The notes: generated by a model not told the origin, from the letters alone. 64,000 nt of DNA from Tamarix chinensis (GCA_030549775.1 CM060177.1:55182638-55246637); one strand, 5' to 3'; positions 1 through 10,596 are shown, numbered from the stretch's first letter. Translations and numbers: made by a program.

Positions 1-659
1 TAATACTTTAAGTGAAAGACCTCAAGTTTGTAATGGTTGATCTCTAAGGGTTGCTATCTTAGAGGTGAGTTATTAGCCCTCATTATTTTAGCTCATTGTG
101 TGCTAATGTGCCCTAGTTTAAGGCATTACTATACTCTATAGGTGATCTATGAGCCCTACATGGGGCATTGATCCTTAAGGACTAGGTAACATAGGTTATA
201 GGAAACTATGTTTCCTTCATGCGTCGGTTTGATCAGGCATATTACTATGTCTTTAGGTTTGAGGTAAGGGTATTGTGTTGCCTTTAGGTGCTAATATGAT
301 CAAGAGTGTTCCTAGGTTGATTTTATCCCTCTCTGGTAAGTAAGTAAAAATGAAAATATGTAATTGTATAATAAAGTAAAAGAAATGGATTTGTTGGTTT
401 GGTAGTTGCCTTAGTGCCCTACCTTGGTATTGTGTTGGATTTATTGGTTTGGTAGTCACCTCAGTACCCTACCCTGGTATTGTGATGGACGTGTTGGTTT
501 GGAAGTCACTTTAGTGACCTACCGTGATTTGTTTTTGATTTGTTAGTTCAGTATGTGCCTTAGTTTCCCCCTAGTATTGTTTTGGATTGTTGTTTTCAGT
601 AGTTACCTCAATGTCCTACCACTATTTTTGGAATGTATTTAACTAATTAGATATGACAT
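1..659. other. LTR-derived flank, probably the interior of LTR B
   Basis: No gene is visible. The stretch is AT-rich and holds a 50-bp tandem array (386-635). Fragment B at 4885-5333 looks like the far end of an LTR interrupted by LTR A, so this flank may be the near part of B. No terminal TG or target duplication was found that would prove it. Confidence 0.35.
386..635 (+). repeat. 50-bp tandem array, about 5 degenerate copies
   Basis: Units begin at about 386, 436, 486, 537 and 582. Each reads roughly TGGATTTGTTGGTTTGGTAG followed by a GCCTTAGTGCCCTACC-like block. The first three copies are close to identical and the last two are worn. Confidence 0.75.
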
Positions 660-719
660 TGTACATTGAAATGATGAGAAGTTGACTGGTATGTTTTACT
701 ATTGAGTTTGAAATTAGAT

Positions 720-1490
720 GTTGATATACATTTCTCCATGAAGACCAATCCTTCTCCCCTTTCTCATGCAATTTTCCCTTCTCCCTGGCCTGCACAACCC
801 TCTATCCGAATTGAGTTTCACCGGCCAACCTCGCCGCTGGTAACCGTAACCCTACCTGCCTTACCCCGTAGCCGACTCACATAACCCTAAACTCCCTTCT
901 AAAATCTATAAATACCCTCGTAAGCTGCCTTATATCAAGCTTTTAATTCCTACCGAGAATTTTTTGACCTTACCACCATCGCCCCTTTAGATGCTTCATC
1001 CGCCTCCTTCGGCCAACCACGCCACCAACTCCACCCACCTACGCCTTCCCTGCACCGCCCTCTAGCTAACCAAACATCTAATATCCCTTAATAATTCCTG
1101 CACAAGCCACCTCGACCGCGCAAAGTTCTCTTCTCAATCAACCTATTTTCTGTCCCTGCCACCCTTCGCGCTGCCATCCGCCACCTCTTTCACCACTTCC
1201 GCCACTTCTTTCACCTCCCATTCTCTTATGCAGACCACCTTCTACCTTCCCCTACCTTTCTTTTCCCTTTCCTCCCTCTCCTCCTCTCTTTCTCTCCTTC
1301 TTCTCCATTCGGCCACCACCACCGCCGCCACCTCCATTCTGCTCCTCTCCCTTTAGGCAGTCTTAAACACCACAACCCTCACCTTCATTCTCCTTATTTT
1401 ATTCCTAGCCTTCAACTTTTACCTTTTTCTTCCCTTTTTCCAGCCACTGCCGCCGTCGCCATGCAACACTGCCGGTGCCGCCTGTCACCA
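720..1490 (+). other. CT-rich leader-like segment of LTR A
   Basis: Pyrimidine-rich, proline/serine-type low-complexity sequence with scattered CCGCC and CCACC triplets. The same kind of segment follows the first several hundred bases of LTRs H, H2, G, D and (on the minus strand) E. It is not a credible gene: frames are short and compositionally biased. Confidence 0.55.
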
Positions 1491-1558
1491 CTAGCTTAAG
1501 GTTGAACCCTAGACCCTCTCAATCCTTTTCCCTATTTTTACAAGCCTTAATTTATTTT

Positions 1559-1850
1559 ATTTCATTTATTTGAATATAAATACTATTATTATTATTTTAA
1601 TATGTATGTATGTATTATTATTAGTATTAGTATTAGTATTAATGTTTTGACTATTATTTCTGTTGAGGGCTAAAGCCCTATTGTATTTTTATTTCAATTT
1701 TATTATTATTATTCTTATTGTTTCTATTATTACTATTATTATTAATAATATTTTTTATTATTATAATTATTATTTTTATTATTACTATTTTGAATTACTA
1801 TTATTATTATTTCATTATTAATATTACAATTACTTTACTATTAGTTTTGC

Positions 1851-1895
<45 letters not shown>

Positions 1896-2460
1896 CATTA
1901 TTATTATTATTTCGAAGTGTTAGTATTATTATTTTATATAGGACTGGAACCCTATTGTGCCTAATTGAATTTTTATAGTAGTAGTAGTAATAGTATGATA
2001 AATATCAAGTCTTATTATTATCATTATTATCATCATCATTATTTTTATCATTATCATATATTATTATTATTAGTATTGTTATTATTATTATTATTTAATA
2101 AGTTTATTATTATTCAATGTAGGGTAGAAACCCTACTTCTTTTTATCTTCGAATATTATCCTTACTATTATTACCATTATGGTTATTATTATTTTGTAAT
2201 ATTATTATTGTTTTTATCATTATCATTATTATTATTATTACTAAATTTGGTTATTTATTTTACTAATATTATTATTAATATTATTTTGGTAAAGGGGCTA
2301 AAGCCTTATTTCACTTTGTTTTGAATAATGTCCTTTTATTATTATTATTGTTACTATTGTTATTATTCTTATTTATATTATCATTTATATTATTTTTAGT
2401 ATCTTTGCTATTATTATTTTAGTATCATTATTATTATTATTATTATTAGGGTAAAGTTTT
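1559..2460. repeat. ATT/TTA trinucleotide microsatellite tract
   Basis: About 0.9 kb dominated by ATT with interspersed ATC and AGT triplets. The longest clean ATT run is near 1851-1890 and an ATC run lies near 2026-2039. Poly-Leu or poly-Tyr open frames across it are artefacts. Comparable tracts occur in LTRs F and D. Confidence 0.9.
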
Positions 2461-2913
2461 CAACCTTATATTATCAACTTGTATAATATTTCTATTATTA
2501 CTTATATCTTTAGTAAAGTTAGAAATTTTTTATTATTTTTATTAATATGTTATTATTTTATCAAAGACCGGTGTTGTTTTAGGTAAGGGGTTACTAAGGC
2601 CTATTGTGCGTTGATGTGCATTAAATGCCTTGTATGTTATACATCCTATGTTATTATTGTAATTATTGCATATATGGTATGACGTGGAGTTTAAGCATGT
2701 TATTGTGTTGTTATATTGCATGTGTATTATGTATATATGATGATATGTATTGTGACCCTATAAGACATGCATGTGAGGATGTATAAAAGTGGTATTGTGT
2801 GGGAAAAAGGTTGAAAACGGAAAATGGAGAGTAAGATGATGAATGGGGAAATGAGTTGACTTAAGTATTTTAATGATCTATGAGTGGAGGAATCAAATGG
2901 GGAATTTAGGGTT

Positions 2914-3345
2914 TCGTGTGGAAGAATCTAATTTATGATTTTATATGGGAGAATCTAATCTATGGTTTTATATGGGAGAATCTAGTTTATGGTTTTGTAT
3001 GGGAGAATCTAATTTATGGTATTATATGGGAGAATCTAATTTATAGTTTTGTATGGGAGAATCTAATTTGTGGTTTTGTATGGGAAGATCTAATGTATGG
3101 TTTTGTATGGATGAATCTTTGGTTTTATATGGTTTAAATTTAGGTTTTGGTATGGATGAATCTTTGGGTGGTATGGATTGAATTTAGGGTTTTGTATGGA
3201 TGAATCTTTGGGTTTTATATGCTTTGAATTTAGGGTTTTGTATGGATGAATCTTTGGGTTTTATATGGTGTGAATCTAGGGTTTGGTATGGATGAATATT
3301 TGGTTTTGTGCGGATTGAATTTCGGGTTTTGTATGATCGGAACCT
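2914..3345 (+). repeat. 27-bp tandem array passing into a 45-bp array
   Basis: About eight units of 27 bp (core GAGAATCTAATTTATGG) run from 2914 to about 3106. From 3107 the unit becomes about 45 bp (TATGGATGAATCTTTGGG plus a GAATTTAGGGTTTTG tail), about five copies, fading by 3345. The 27-bp period keeps one frame open (repeating WENLIYGFV-like peptide), which explains a spurious open frame. Confidence 0.85.
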
Positions 3346-3796
3346 TGGTTTTGCATGAAATATTTTAGGATTTTGTATGGATGGACTTAGGGTTCTGCAT
3401 GAAAAATTCGAAAGTTTGCATGGGATGTCTAAAGTCTGCATGGGAGTGAAGTTTACGTATGAACAGTTGATTTGGGATCTAAGGAAGGTAATGTAAGTGT
3501 TATTTAGGTGTTTAGACACTTTGGATGAAAAATAGTACGTGAACTAATATAAGGGTACATAGGAGACCGAGCTAGGGTTTGATGTGGACAATTAGGGTTT
3601 GGTGTGGCTACTTAGGGTTTTTGTGGTATCATGTGTATTTGGTGATTAAAGTGCAGTTATGAGGGTGGAATCTATGATTTGTGATGTGTGAAGTGTAAAG
3701 GGAGTGATTCATGCATGTCTAGGGTGAAAGATTTCAAATAAGATACTTAAGACATTAATCATGTAAAGTGAAAGATAGTTGAGCCGGGCCCAGACC

Positions 3797-4135
3797 GGTC
3801 CACCGGCAAATAATAGTGGTTAGGGCATGATGTTCTATGTGTTTCTAGTCCACCAACTATAATAGTGGTCAGGCTTTTATACCTGTGCATTTCCGGTCCA
3901 CTGACTATAATAGTGGGGAATTCCGTGCTCAACAAAACCGAACATATTTGTGCCAAGACATAGGAAAGACACTAATTACTTATAGTGGAACACCATGCGA
4001 GTAGGGGCCAGACTAGTCCACCGGCAAATAATAGTGGCCAGGTACTATGGTATCCTGGAGACCGGTCCAACGACGAATAATAGTGGTTAGAGCATGATGT
4101 CCTATGTGTTTCCAGTCCACCGGCTATAATAGTGG
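3797..4135 (+). repeat. Six ATAATAGTGG modules of LTR A
   Basis: Copies at 3797-3819, 3847-3868, 3895-3916, 4015-4037, 4064-4086 and 4114-4135. Consensus about GGTCCACCGGCTATAATAGTGG; the CCAC and GTGG ends can pair. They fall in two groups of three, each preceded by a header like GACACTAATCACTTA. The same arrangement is in H, and related copies are in G and E. Confidence 0.8.
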
Positions 4136-4741
4136 GATTCCCGTACTCGAGTGAATTTGATAAAAAGCATGGTGTGAATCTACTTATGATCAGAGATTAA
4201 TTAAGTAATTGAATCGAATTATATATGGGCCTTTGTACTTTTACCTAGATGGTCGTATGCAATTATGATATCATGTTGGTGATTATGCTCTTTTATTATT
4301 CTGCATTTTTTATGTGTTGTTATGTGTTGACCTTAGTGCTCGATGACCTTACTCAGTACGTAGCATATTGATCACTCTATTTATGGGTGCTGCTCATTCC
4401 CACGAGTAGTTGTCCCTTCTGACTTTGTGCATGTGGGCAAGACATTAGTCAGGGCTGAGTGTTGTGCATGTTTTGGTTCAAGGTTCGAGAGTATCGTGGC
4501 TGTTTTTACTCTTGTTGTTAATTTATATTCCTTCTATTATTTCCTTTGTATCGGATTTATCCAATTTGATTTAGTACCTTGCATTGAGTACTTTAAATGA
4601 ATCTTTTATCAGTTGTAAGCTATTTCTCTTTTGAATATGAATAATAATTCTTTATGTGTACTCTGATTTCTATGTTATTATCTCTTTAATTCATTTTATG
4701 AAATCTTGGTTTAAGTTTTATGTTAATCTTTTTAGCCTTAG

Positions 4742-4787
4742 CACTTGGTACTAAAACGGTCGGAGAGAACCGGTTTAGTACTAAGTG
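4742..4787 (+). other. Stem-loop near the 3' end of LTR A
   Basis: Left arm CACTTGGTACTAAAACGGT (4742-4760), 8-base loop CGGAGAGA, right arm ACCGGTTTAGTACTAAGTG (4769-4787). The 19-bp stem has one G-U pair and one mismatch. It sits just before a TAACATCCCC block, as in the other LTRs. Confidence 0.8.
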
Positions 4788-4793
4788 TGGCGA

Positions 4794-4883
4794 TAACATC
4801 CCCAGAATTCACGTGTTTAATTTAAATATTTCTATTTCAATTACTTCCACTTTAAAAAAAAGTAGTGAATTTTGGGGTGTTAG
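4794..4883 (+). repeat. Terminal inverted repeat of LTR A
   Basis: TAACATCCCCAGAATTCAC near 4794-4812 is almost the reverse complement of GTGAATTTTGGGGTGTTA at 4866-4883, the LTR terminus. It would form a second stem-loop at the LTR end, and the inner arm resembles an LTR start. Confidence 0.7.
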
Positions 4884-4884
4884 A

Positions 4885-5333
4885 ATGAGAAAGTCATTTT
4901 GATAATACTTTTGTAGATGATTATGTGAGGGCCATGGAATGGTATGAAGCCTATAAAAACAAGAAGGATAAGTGAAGTCCATGAGAGGAGGTTCCATTTT
5001 AAGAGTGGGCATTTGGGTCTAAGAGTTAGGGCAAACCAATCTCATACCTTCAAGTGCTAGTTTTGGTTATGATTGGTTTTCCTTTAAACTCTTATGTCCT
5101 TTGTTGTATTTTGGTCATATTGTTATCCTACAATATTGATCTGTAACTTCTATTATGTATTATTCTATTTCCTCTAGTTTACTTCTAATGTGGTTTGTTT
5201 TATCCTTAGCACTTGGCAAAAGAAAGGCGAGAGAGCTAGGCTTATGCTAAGTGTAGTAGTAACACCTAGGAATTCAGTAATCAACGCATCTAGAAAAATA
5301 AAAAATTTCAGCTGGTAAATTAGGGTTGTTACA
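4885..5333 (+). mobile_element. LTR B, 3'-terminal fragment
   Basis: It ends in AGGGTTGTTACA. A stem-loop at 5210-5253 begins CACTTGGCA and ends GCTAAGTG around the loop CGAGAGAG, followed by GTAACACC. This matches the end architecture of LTR A with different sequence. A probably inserted into B. The B end abuts C-family sequence at 5334. Confidence 0.55.
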
Positions 5334-6274
5334 TTGGTCTCGCAAATGACCGATCAAATTTTTGAAATTGTTCCATTGTTCACACATCTAGTTAAGGGAT
5401 TTAACGAACTGATTGATTGGTTTGGGTAAAACAATATCTAGAATTGCGATACACACACCAAAATTGACCAAACATTACCACATTAATCCTAGCATGTTGT
5501 TATATCATAAAACACATAAAGTGACATGCCGCACACATAGAATCATATGGTTAGATGGTAATGTCAGCATTTTATTGAAATCATACTTAAAATACCAAAT
5601 CATGCATAAAATTAGGGAAATCAACAATGCCTAAATTTTAAAAGGAAACTCTACCATATGCTCAAATCATAGAATATAATTGATCCATGCTCAACACCAA
5701 AATATGCCAAGAACATGGAACCACAATAACCAATAAAAACCTCATTCATATTTAACATAAGAATGCCTTACCTTGAAGCAATTATTCTAACATAAAACTC
5801 CTAACTCAACAACAACAACAACAAAACATAACTCAACCTTTTCTAAGAAATGTAATTCTAAGGAAAATGAAGCTAGAATCTTCAATCTTTCTCAAACCTT
5901 AATTCTTCCTTACTTAAGAGAAACAAGGGAGAATTAAATCCAAGATTAGAAAAATAAAAGAGACATAATAACTAAAGCCAAAATATGCTCATTAGCATAT
6001 ATAGATTTAATTAGAGGTTTTCATTATCTGTAAAAGGAGATTTGAATCAAAATTAGGAAAGTATTTGAAATCATAAGATAAGATATCGACCGATTAGAGC
6101 AAACTAGTTGATTATTTCCTCAAGAATAAGTTTGTAAATCTTTAAGCATACCGATTGATTGATTACGCAAAACAGTTTAGAATTTTAAGCCCTTCTAAAA
6201 ACCAAAATTGATTTGTTTTATATCAATATAATTTTAAACAGATCTTGAAATATTTTAGGATGGGTGAGTATAAT
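5334..6274 (-). mobile_element. C-family LTR fragment (C1), likely the 3' LTR of Gy2
   Basis: It shares with LTR C4 (14634-17939) the phrases around the CTAGCATG, ACATAGAATCA and TACCATATG blocks and the motif clusters near 5400-5440 and 6090-6170. Its right end GATGGGTGAGTATAAT corresponds to C4's GATGGGGTATTATA. Removing solo LTR H joins this end directly to the Gy2 polypurine tract, as expected for a 3' LTR. The left part is cut by LTR B. Confidence 0.55.
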
Positions 6275-7083
6275 TGTAATACCCCATATTTTTAAAATCC
6301 AAATTTATTAAGTTTAATGATTTTATTAGCGTAATTTGATGTAAACAATTAATTATTTTAATTTTGATTCGTTTTATGGATTTATTGACGATTTTAAATT
6401 CATATTTGAATTTAATTAATCGTTATCGTTGCAAACCATTCTAGATAAATCCATTCACAACAATGATTTTATTATATTCTTATGATTTCGATTTTCGGTT
6501 AAAAATATGTATTCCTTTTCCTTATCGTGTTTTGATTTTTAATATTTTAGATTCATTTTTTATTATAACTTCGTCGTGTGATTTCAACTTTATTTTGGGG
6601 TTATATTTCGTTAACGAAATATATTATTTAAATTATAGAATTTCTGTTTAAATAGTTAAATTTATTTTAATGATTTTATCTGTAGAAAATATTTTCGACT
6701 TTCAATTTATTCATTTTCGGAAATCATTAATATTTTCGGAAAGTTTTAAATTAAAAAGATTATCGGAACTTATTTAGGAATTTCTTCCTGAAATTAATTT
6801 TCTTCTGTTTTACGTTTTTTTAGTTTGCGGAAAACCGACTTCGAAAATTATTAAAATTAGTCTCGGTTTATTAGATTCCGTAAGCAATATAAATTTTTAC
6901 GTTTGTTGGTAAATTTTCCGAAAACATTCCCGAAATTCTTTATATAGCTCGTATATCAATTTTAAGCCTCCGGATCCTTTCAAAATATGTGTATTTTTGT
7001 TAAAAATTTAGATAAAATCTTCCAATAATATATTTAAATATTTAGTATTTTATTTTATATGTGTATTTGTATTTAAAAAAAAA

Positions 7084-7442
7084 AACCCCGCAAACCCAAC
7101 CGGTGCCCCGACCCCCTCTTCTTTTCCTTTTCTCTCTTCTTTCCCTTCTCTACTCTTTCGCTTCCCGACCCCCTGCTCTATTTCTGTCGGTTCCCTATTC
7201 TGGAGCCCATCCCCAGCCGCCTCCTTCTCCCCAGCACCTCCCTCCTCCTTCGTTGACCGTCTGCAGCCACGACCGACTGCCACCAACCGCGAGCAGCCGC
7301 ACACAGTAGCCACAACAGTAGCAGCAACCGACAACAACAACGCACAGCAGCAGCAACGCACAGGTCGTGCCGCTGCCGCCGGTCACCGTCAACGTCTCCT
7401 GACCACCGGCGAGCTGTCCCTGGCCGCCGACAAAGCTTCTCC
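7084..7442 (+). other. GC-rich leader of LTR H
   Basis: An abrupt C/G-rich island in AT-rich surroundings: CT-rich for about 150 bases, then CAG/CCG/ACAACA-rich. It follows an A-rich run at 7075-7085. H2 has the same island at 61045-61400. Open frames on both strands (Pro/Ser-rich, Arg/Gly-rich) are compositional and are not called as genes. It may be the transcribed leader of the LTR; that is inference. Confidence 0.6.
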
Positions 7443-7459
7443 GGCCTTCCCTTGCTTCG

Positions 7460-8880
7460 ATTGGTTGATTTGCGTTTGGTATAAATTTTTGAAAAACCCT
7501 AATATGGATTTGATTAATTGAGTATGATTTATCTTGTGATAAGCTAAATTAATTGTTTGATTATGTATATATGTGCTGTGAGATTGATTTGGATAAGTTA
7601 ATTGTATGGTTTAGGTTGGATTTCTGGAAAATTGAATTTTTGGCCGGGTTATGCCCAAATTTTTTGGATTCACCCGTTTTAGCAATTTTGGATAAATTGA
7701 TTATACAATTTGTTTTTAAATGTATCTAATTTCATGTCGGAACCGTCAATTCGAGAAATTTATGCAGAATTTATCGGAATTTGATTTATAGGTCAAAATT
7801 CATGTGTGATAAAAATGGGTCGCATAATTGAGTTGTTTCGCTCAATTGATTTTATACTATCGTTTGAAATGTATTTAATTTCATATCGGAAGCGTTGATT
7901 TGGGGAAATTGTGCGTAATTAATCGGGATTGGATTTTTAGGTCAAAACTCTTGCAGGTCGAAATTGGATTGTGTAATCGGGTCGTTTTATTCAATTTACT
8001 ATATAATTTACATTAGAATACATTTAAATACATTTTCGAACCGTCAATTTATATATTTTAGTAAGAATTGATCAGATTTGTGTTTAGGGCTCAAAAACCC
8101 TAATTGTGCTAAATTGGGTATTTCTTTTATTGGTTTTGATAAATTGATTAATTGATATGTTATAAAATGTGTTTAATTGCATTTATAAACATTCAATTTG
8201 ATTAAATTAATATAATTCAACCAAATTGTATTTTCGGGCCTAAAACCCTAGATTTCAAGTGAGATTATGAAATTGATCATGTGTATAATTGTTTTTCTAA
8301 AATTAAATTTGTAGAAATAGTTGAAATGATCCTAATTTCTTTCTAATACCTTTAATTTGAATTAATTAATTTGAATTACCCGAGTTTGTATTGTGGCTTT
8401 AAAACCCTAATTTTGAATATGGATAGTCTTAAATTGGCTACTAAGAAGATTGTTTCATTGAAATTAATTATCTAGATTTATCTAAAATTAGTTTAGTTGT
8501 GTTTTAAAACTATCAATTTGAGGTAATCGAAGTGATTTGGTCGATTCGTAGTTTAAGGATTAAAAACCCTAATCTTCGGGGATTGTTTTATAAAATTTAT
8601 TTTTGCTATGCGTCTTTTATCTAATCGATTTCTACCTTTAGGTTTTAAATCATTTGAATTATGTTTTAATCTAATTGGTTCGGATTTGGTTCTATACAAA
8701 TGATTGGTTTGTCTTCTGGGCTGTAAAACCTAACTAGTAAATCATTTTTGAAAAAAATAACTTATCTTCTGTCGTCACTTCCCTAGCTTCCAAATCAACT
8801 TAAAATACTTTAAGTGATATGTATTTAAACCGATTTGAGTAATATTTGACCTTAAATCTTAATAGAGCTATGCTCTTGAG
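7460..8880 (+). repeat. About 150-bp degenerate tandem array with telo-boxes (LTR H)
   Basis: Each unit runs about TTGATTATACAATTTG, TAATTTCATATCGGAACCG, ATCGGAATTTGATTT, then GGGCCTAAAACCCTAATT. Telo-box positions: AAACCCTAA at 7494, 8095, 8402 and 8564, AAACCCTAG at 8243, and decayed versions near 7652, 7793, 7943, 8726 and 8853. Spacing is 127-162 bases, mean about 151. H2 keeps the same order and spacing. Confidence 0.75.
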
Positions 8881-9412
8881 TCCTAGGTTTTGGACACGTT
8901 TTCCAAGAAAAATTATTTGTGTCTCTTTATGTTGATTTAATTATAATAATTGAATTATTGATCGATAGAATAGTTTCTAACTTAGTTTTCAATTTCTATC
9001 GGCGATCTAGGAAAGCTTTATTGTGGATCCTCGAGCTAGTGATCTCTCTCTCCCTCTTATCTCGCTTAGCTAGCTTCAGATTTAACTAAGTCTCTACTTA
9101 CCTCCACTTATGGGTGTTTCATAAGGACGTAACTAAGGCCGCCTGTGTGTTACGTGTTTTACTTGCCTTGGATACCTTGTATGATTTATATGTTGTGTCC
9201 TATATGTTATCTGTTTTTATTGTGTAGCGCAGCTTAGAACCGAGGTATGTTCTCGTGCTCTTATCTGGTATGTGCTAATATGGGTATGCTGCAAGTTATG
9301 ATGGATGTCATGTGGCCTTTTAGGACATGCATGTTAAGGGTAAAATTCTTTCCAATAAGACACGTTAAGACACTAATCACTTAAATAGGAAGATGTTGAG
9401 CCGGACCCAGAC

Positions 9413-9733
9413 CGGTCCACCAACGAATAATAGTGGCAGGGTATGCTACCCTCGCGACTGGTCCACCGGCTATAATAGTGGCAAGGCATTTGCCCTCGTG
9501 ACCGTTCCACCGGCTATAATAGTGGGGGATTTCGTGCTCAACAAACCGAACATAATAACGATAAGGCATGGGAAAGACACAAAATAATTATAGTGAAACA
9601 TCATGTGAGTCGGGGCTAGACCAGTCCACTGGCAAATAATAGTGGCAGGGTATGTTACCCTCGTGACCGATCCACCGGCTAAAATAGTGGTAGGGCATGG
9701 CCCTCGTGACCGTTCCACCTGCTATAATAGTGG
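9413..9733 (+). repeat. Six ATAATAGTGG modules of LTR H
   Basis: Copies at about 9413-9436, 9460-9481, 9504-9525, 9622-9645, 9669-9690 and 9712-9733. They form two groups of three with headers at about 9370 and 9580, matching LTR A in number and order. Confidence 0.8.
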
Positions 9734-10555
9734 AGTTCCCGCACTCACATGAATTGATAAAGACTATGATGTGAATCGACTATATTTACAAGAGATCTAA
9801 AGAATGAGTCTACCCAAACCATAGCCAGCCTTCATTATCTATATTACTACATGTTGCTTATGTGATTGTGGCCATGTAATGAGTTGTCAATAATATGGAT
9901 TATTCCTACCTGAGGCGCATGAGCTACTTTATATTTCGGTCATACCACACTTACATGTTTAAATAAGATGTTTCATATGTTTCGCATGTTATTATATGTG
10001 TATGGTAGGACATATGATGTGGGTATTGAGTATGCATAATATTGTATCAACGTAATGCACCATGATTCAATATGCACTTGATGTTATAGTTTACGTCTCT
10101 CCCATAAGATAGGGTAGTGGGATTTACTCAGTATTGGACCCGTACTGATACTACCTTGGTTGAATGGGTCCTGTGATGATCCATTGATGGTGGGGAGCAT
10201 ACTTTTTGTGCAAGTTTGAGATCGAATATTGTATTTGGGTGGAAGGCTTGGTTTGAAAGAGTAGGCAATCTAGAATTTGATCTATCGGGTTTTACCTTGT
10301 TTAACTGTATTCATCTTTTGAAGTTACAAGTGTTGTATTTAAAATTTCAAGGGTATTGTAATTGACTTTCAATTTTTCGTACTCTGATAAGATTTTAAAT
10401 TTTGGATTTATTTCACAGGTTCCGATGATTCATTCAGCGATGATTTTATTTAGTGAATTGAGTCACTTGCCATCTGCCTATGGATATCTCCTTGTGGGAG
10501 TTTATCTTCACAGCATAAATGTTTGAAATTTTGTTTGACAGGTTTTAGCCTTATA

Positions 10556-10596
10556 TCTAACATGAGATAGATTGTGGACATTTATCTTGTGTTAGA
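10556..10596 (+). other. Stem-loop near the 3' end of LTR H
   Basis: TCTAACATGAGATA (10556-10569) pairs with TATCTTGTGTTAGA (10583-10596) over 14 bp using two G-U pairs. It is followed by GTAGTAACATTCCCC and, 80 bases later, by the LTR terminus, which is its near reverse complement. Confidence 0.75.

Larger units (their letters stand above)
660..4884 (+). mobile_element. Long LTR A (gypsy-type, solo or partial)
   Basis: The right end GGGGTGTTAGA is a slightly worn form of the GGGGTGTTACA terminus of the other LTRs here. The left end is not resolved; 660 is a guess from where the B-like flank stops. Order in the + sense: CT-rich leader (about 720-1490), ATT microsatellite, 27/45-bp array, six ATAATAGTGG modules, then a strong stem-loop and a terminal inverted repeat. 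LTR H has the same order, which is the reason for calling A an LTR in + orientation. No internal protein-coding part or PBS follows it, so it behaves as a solo LTR. The short open frames inside are low-complexity. Confidence 0.65.

Noticed and set aside
1718..2324. Open frames with poly-Leu/poly-Tyr/poly-Ile
   Set aside because: They lie in the ATT microsatellite, where a trinucleotide repeat keeps any frame without TAA open; no domain.
3797..4135. CRISPR-like array
   Set aside because: Repeats are imperfect, spacers are related to each other, and the setting is a plant LTR.
7050..7392. Cys/Arg/Gly-rich and Pro-rich open frames on both strands
   Set aside because: GC-rich leader of LTR H; frames on both strands at once and repeated in H2 with different peptide sequence indicate composition, not a gene.
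7494..8572. Interstitial telomere repeat
   Set aside because: AAACCCTAA occurs once per roughly 150-bp unit, not as tandem TTTAGGG; the units are LTR sequence.
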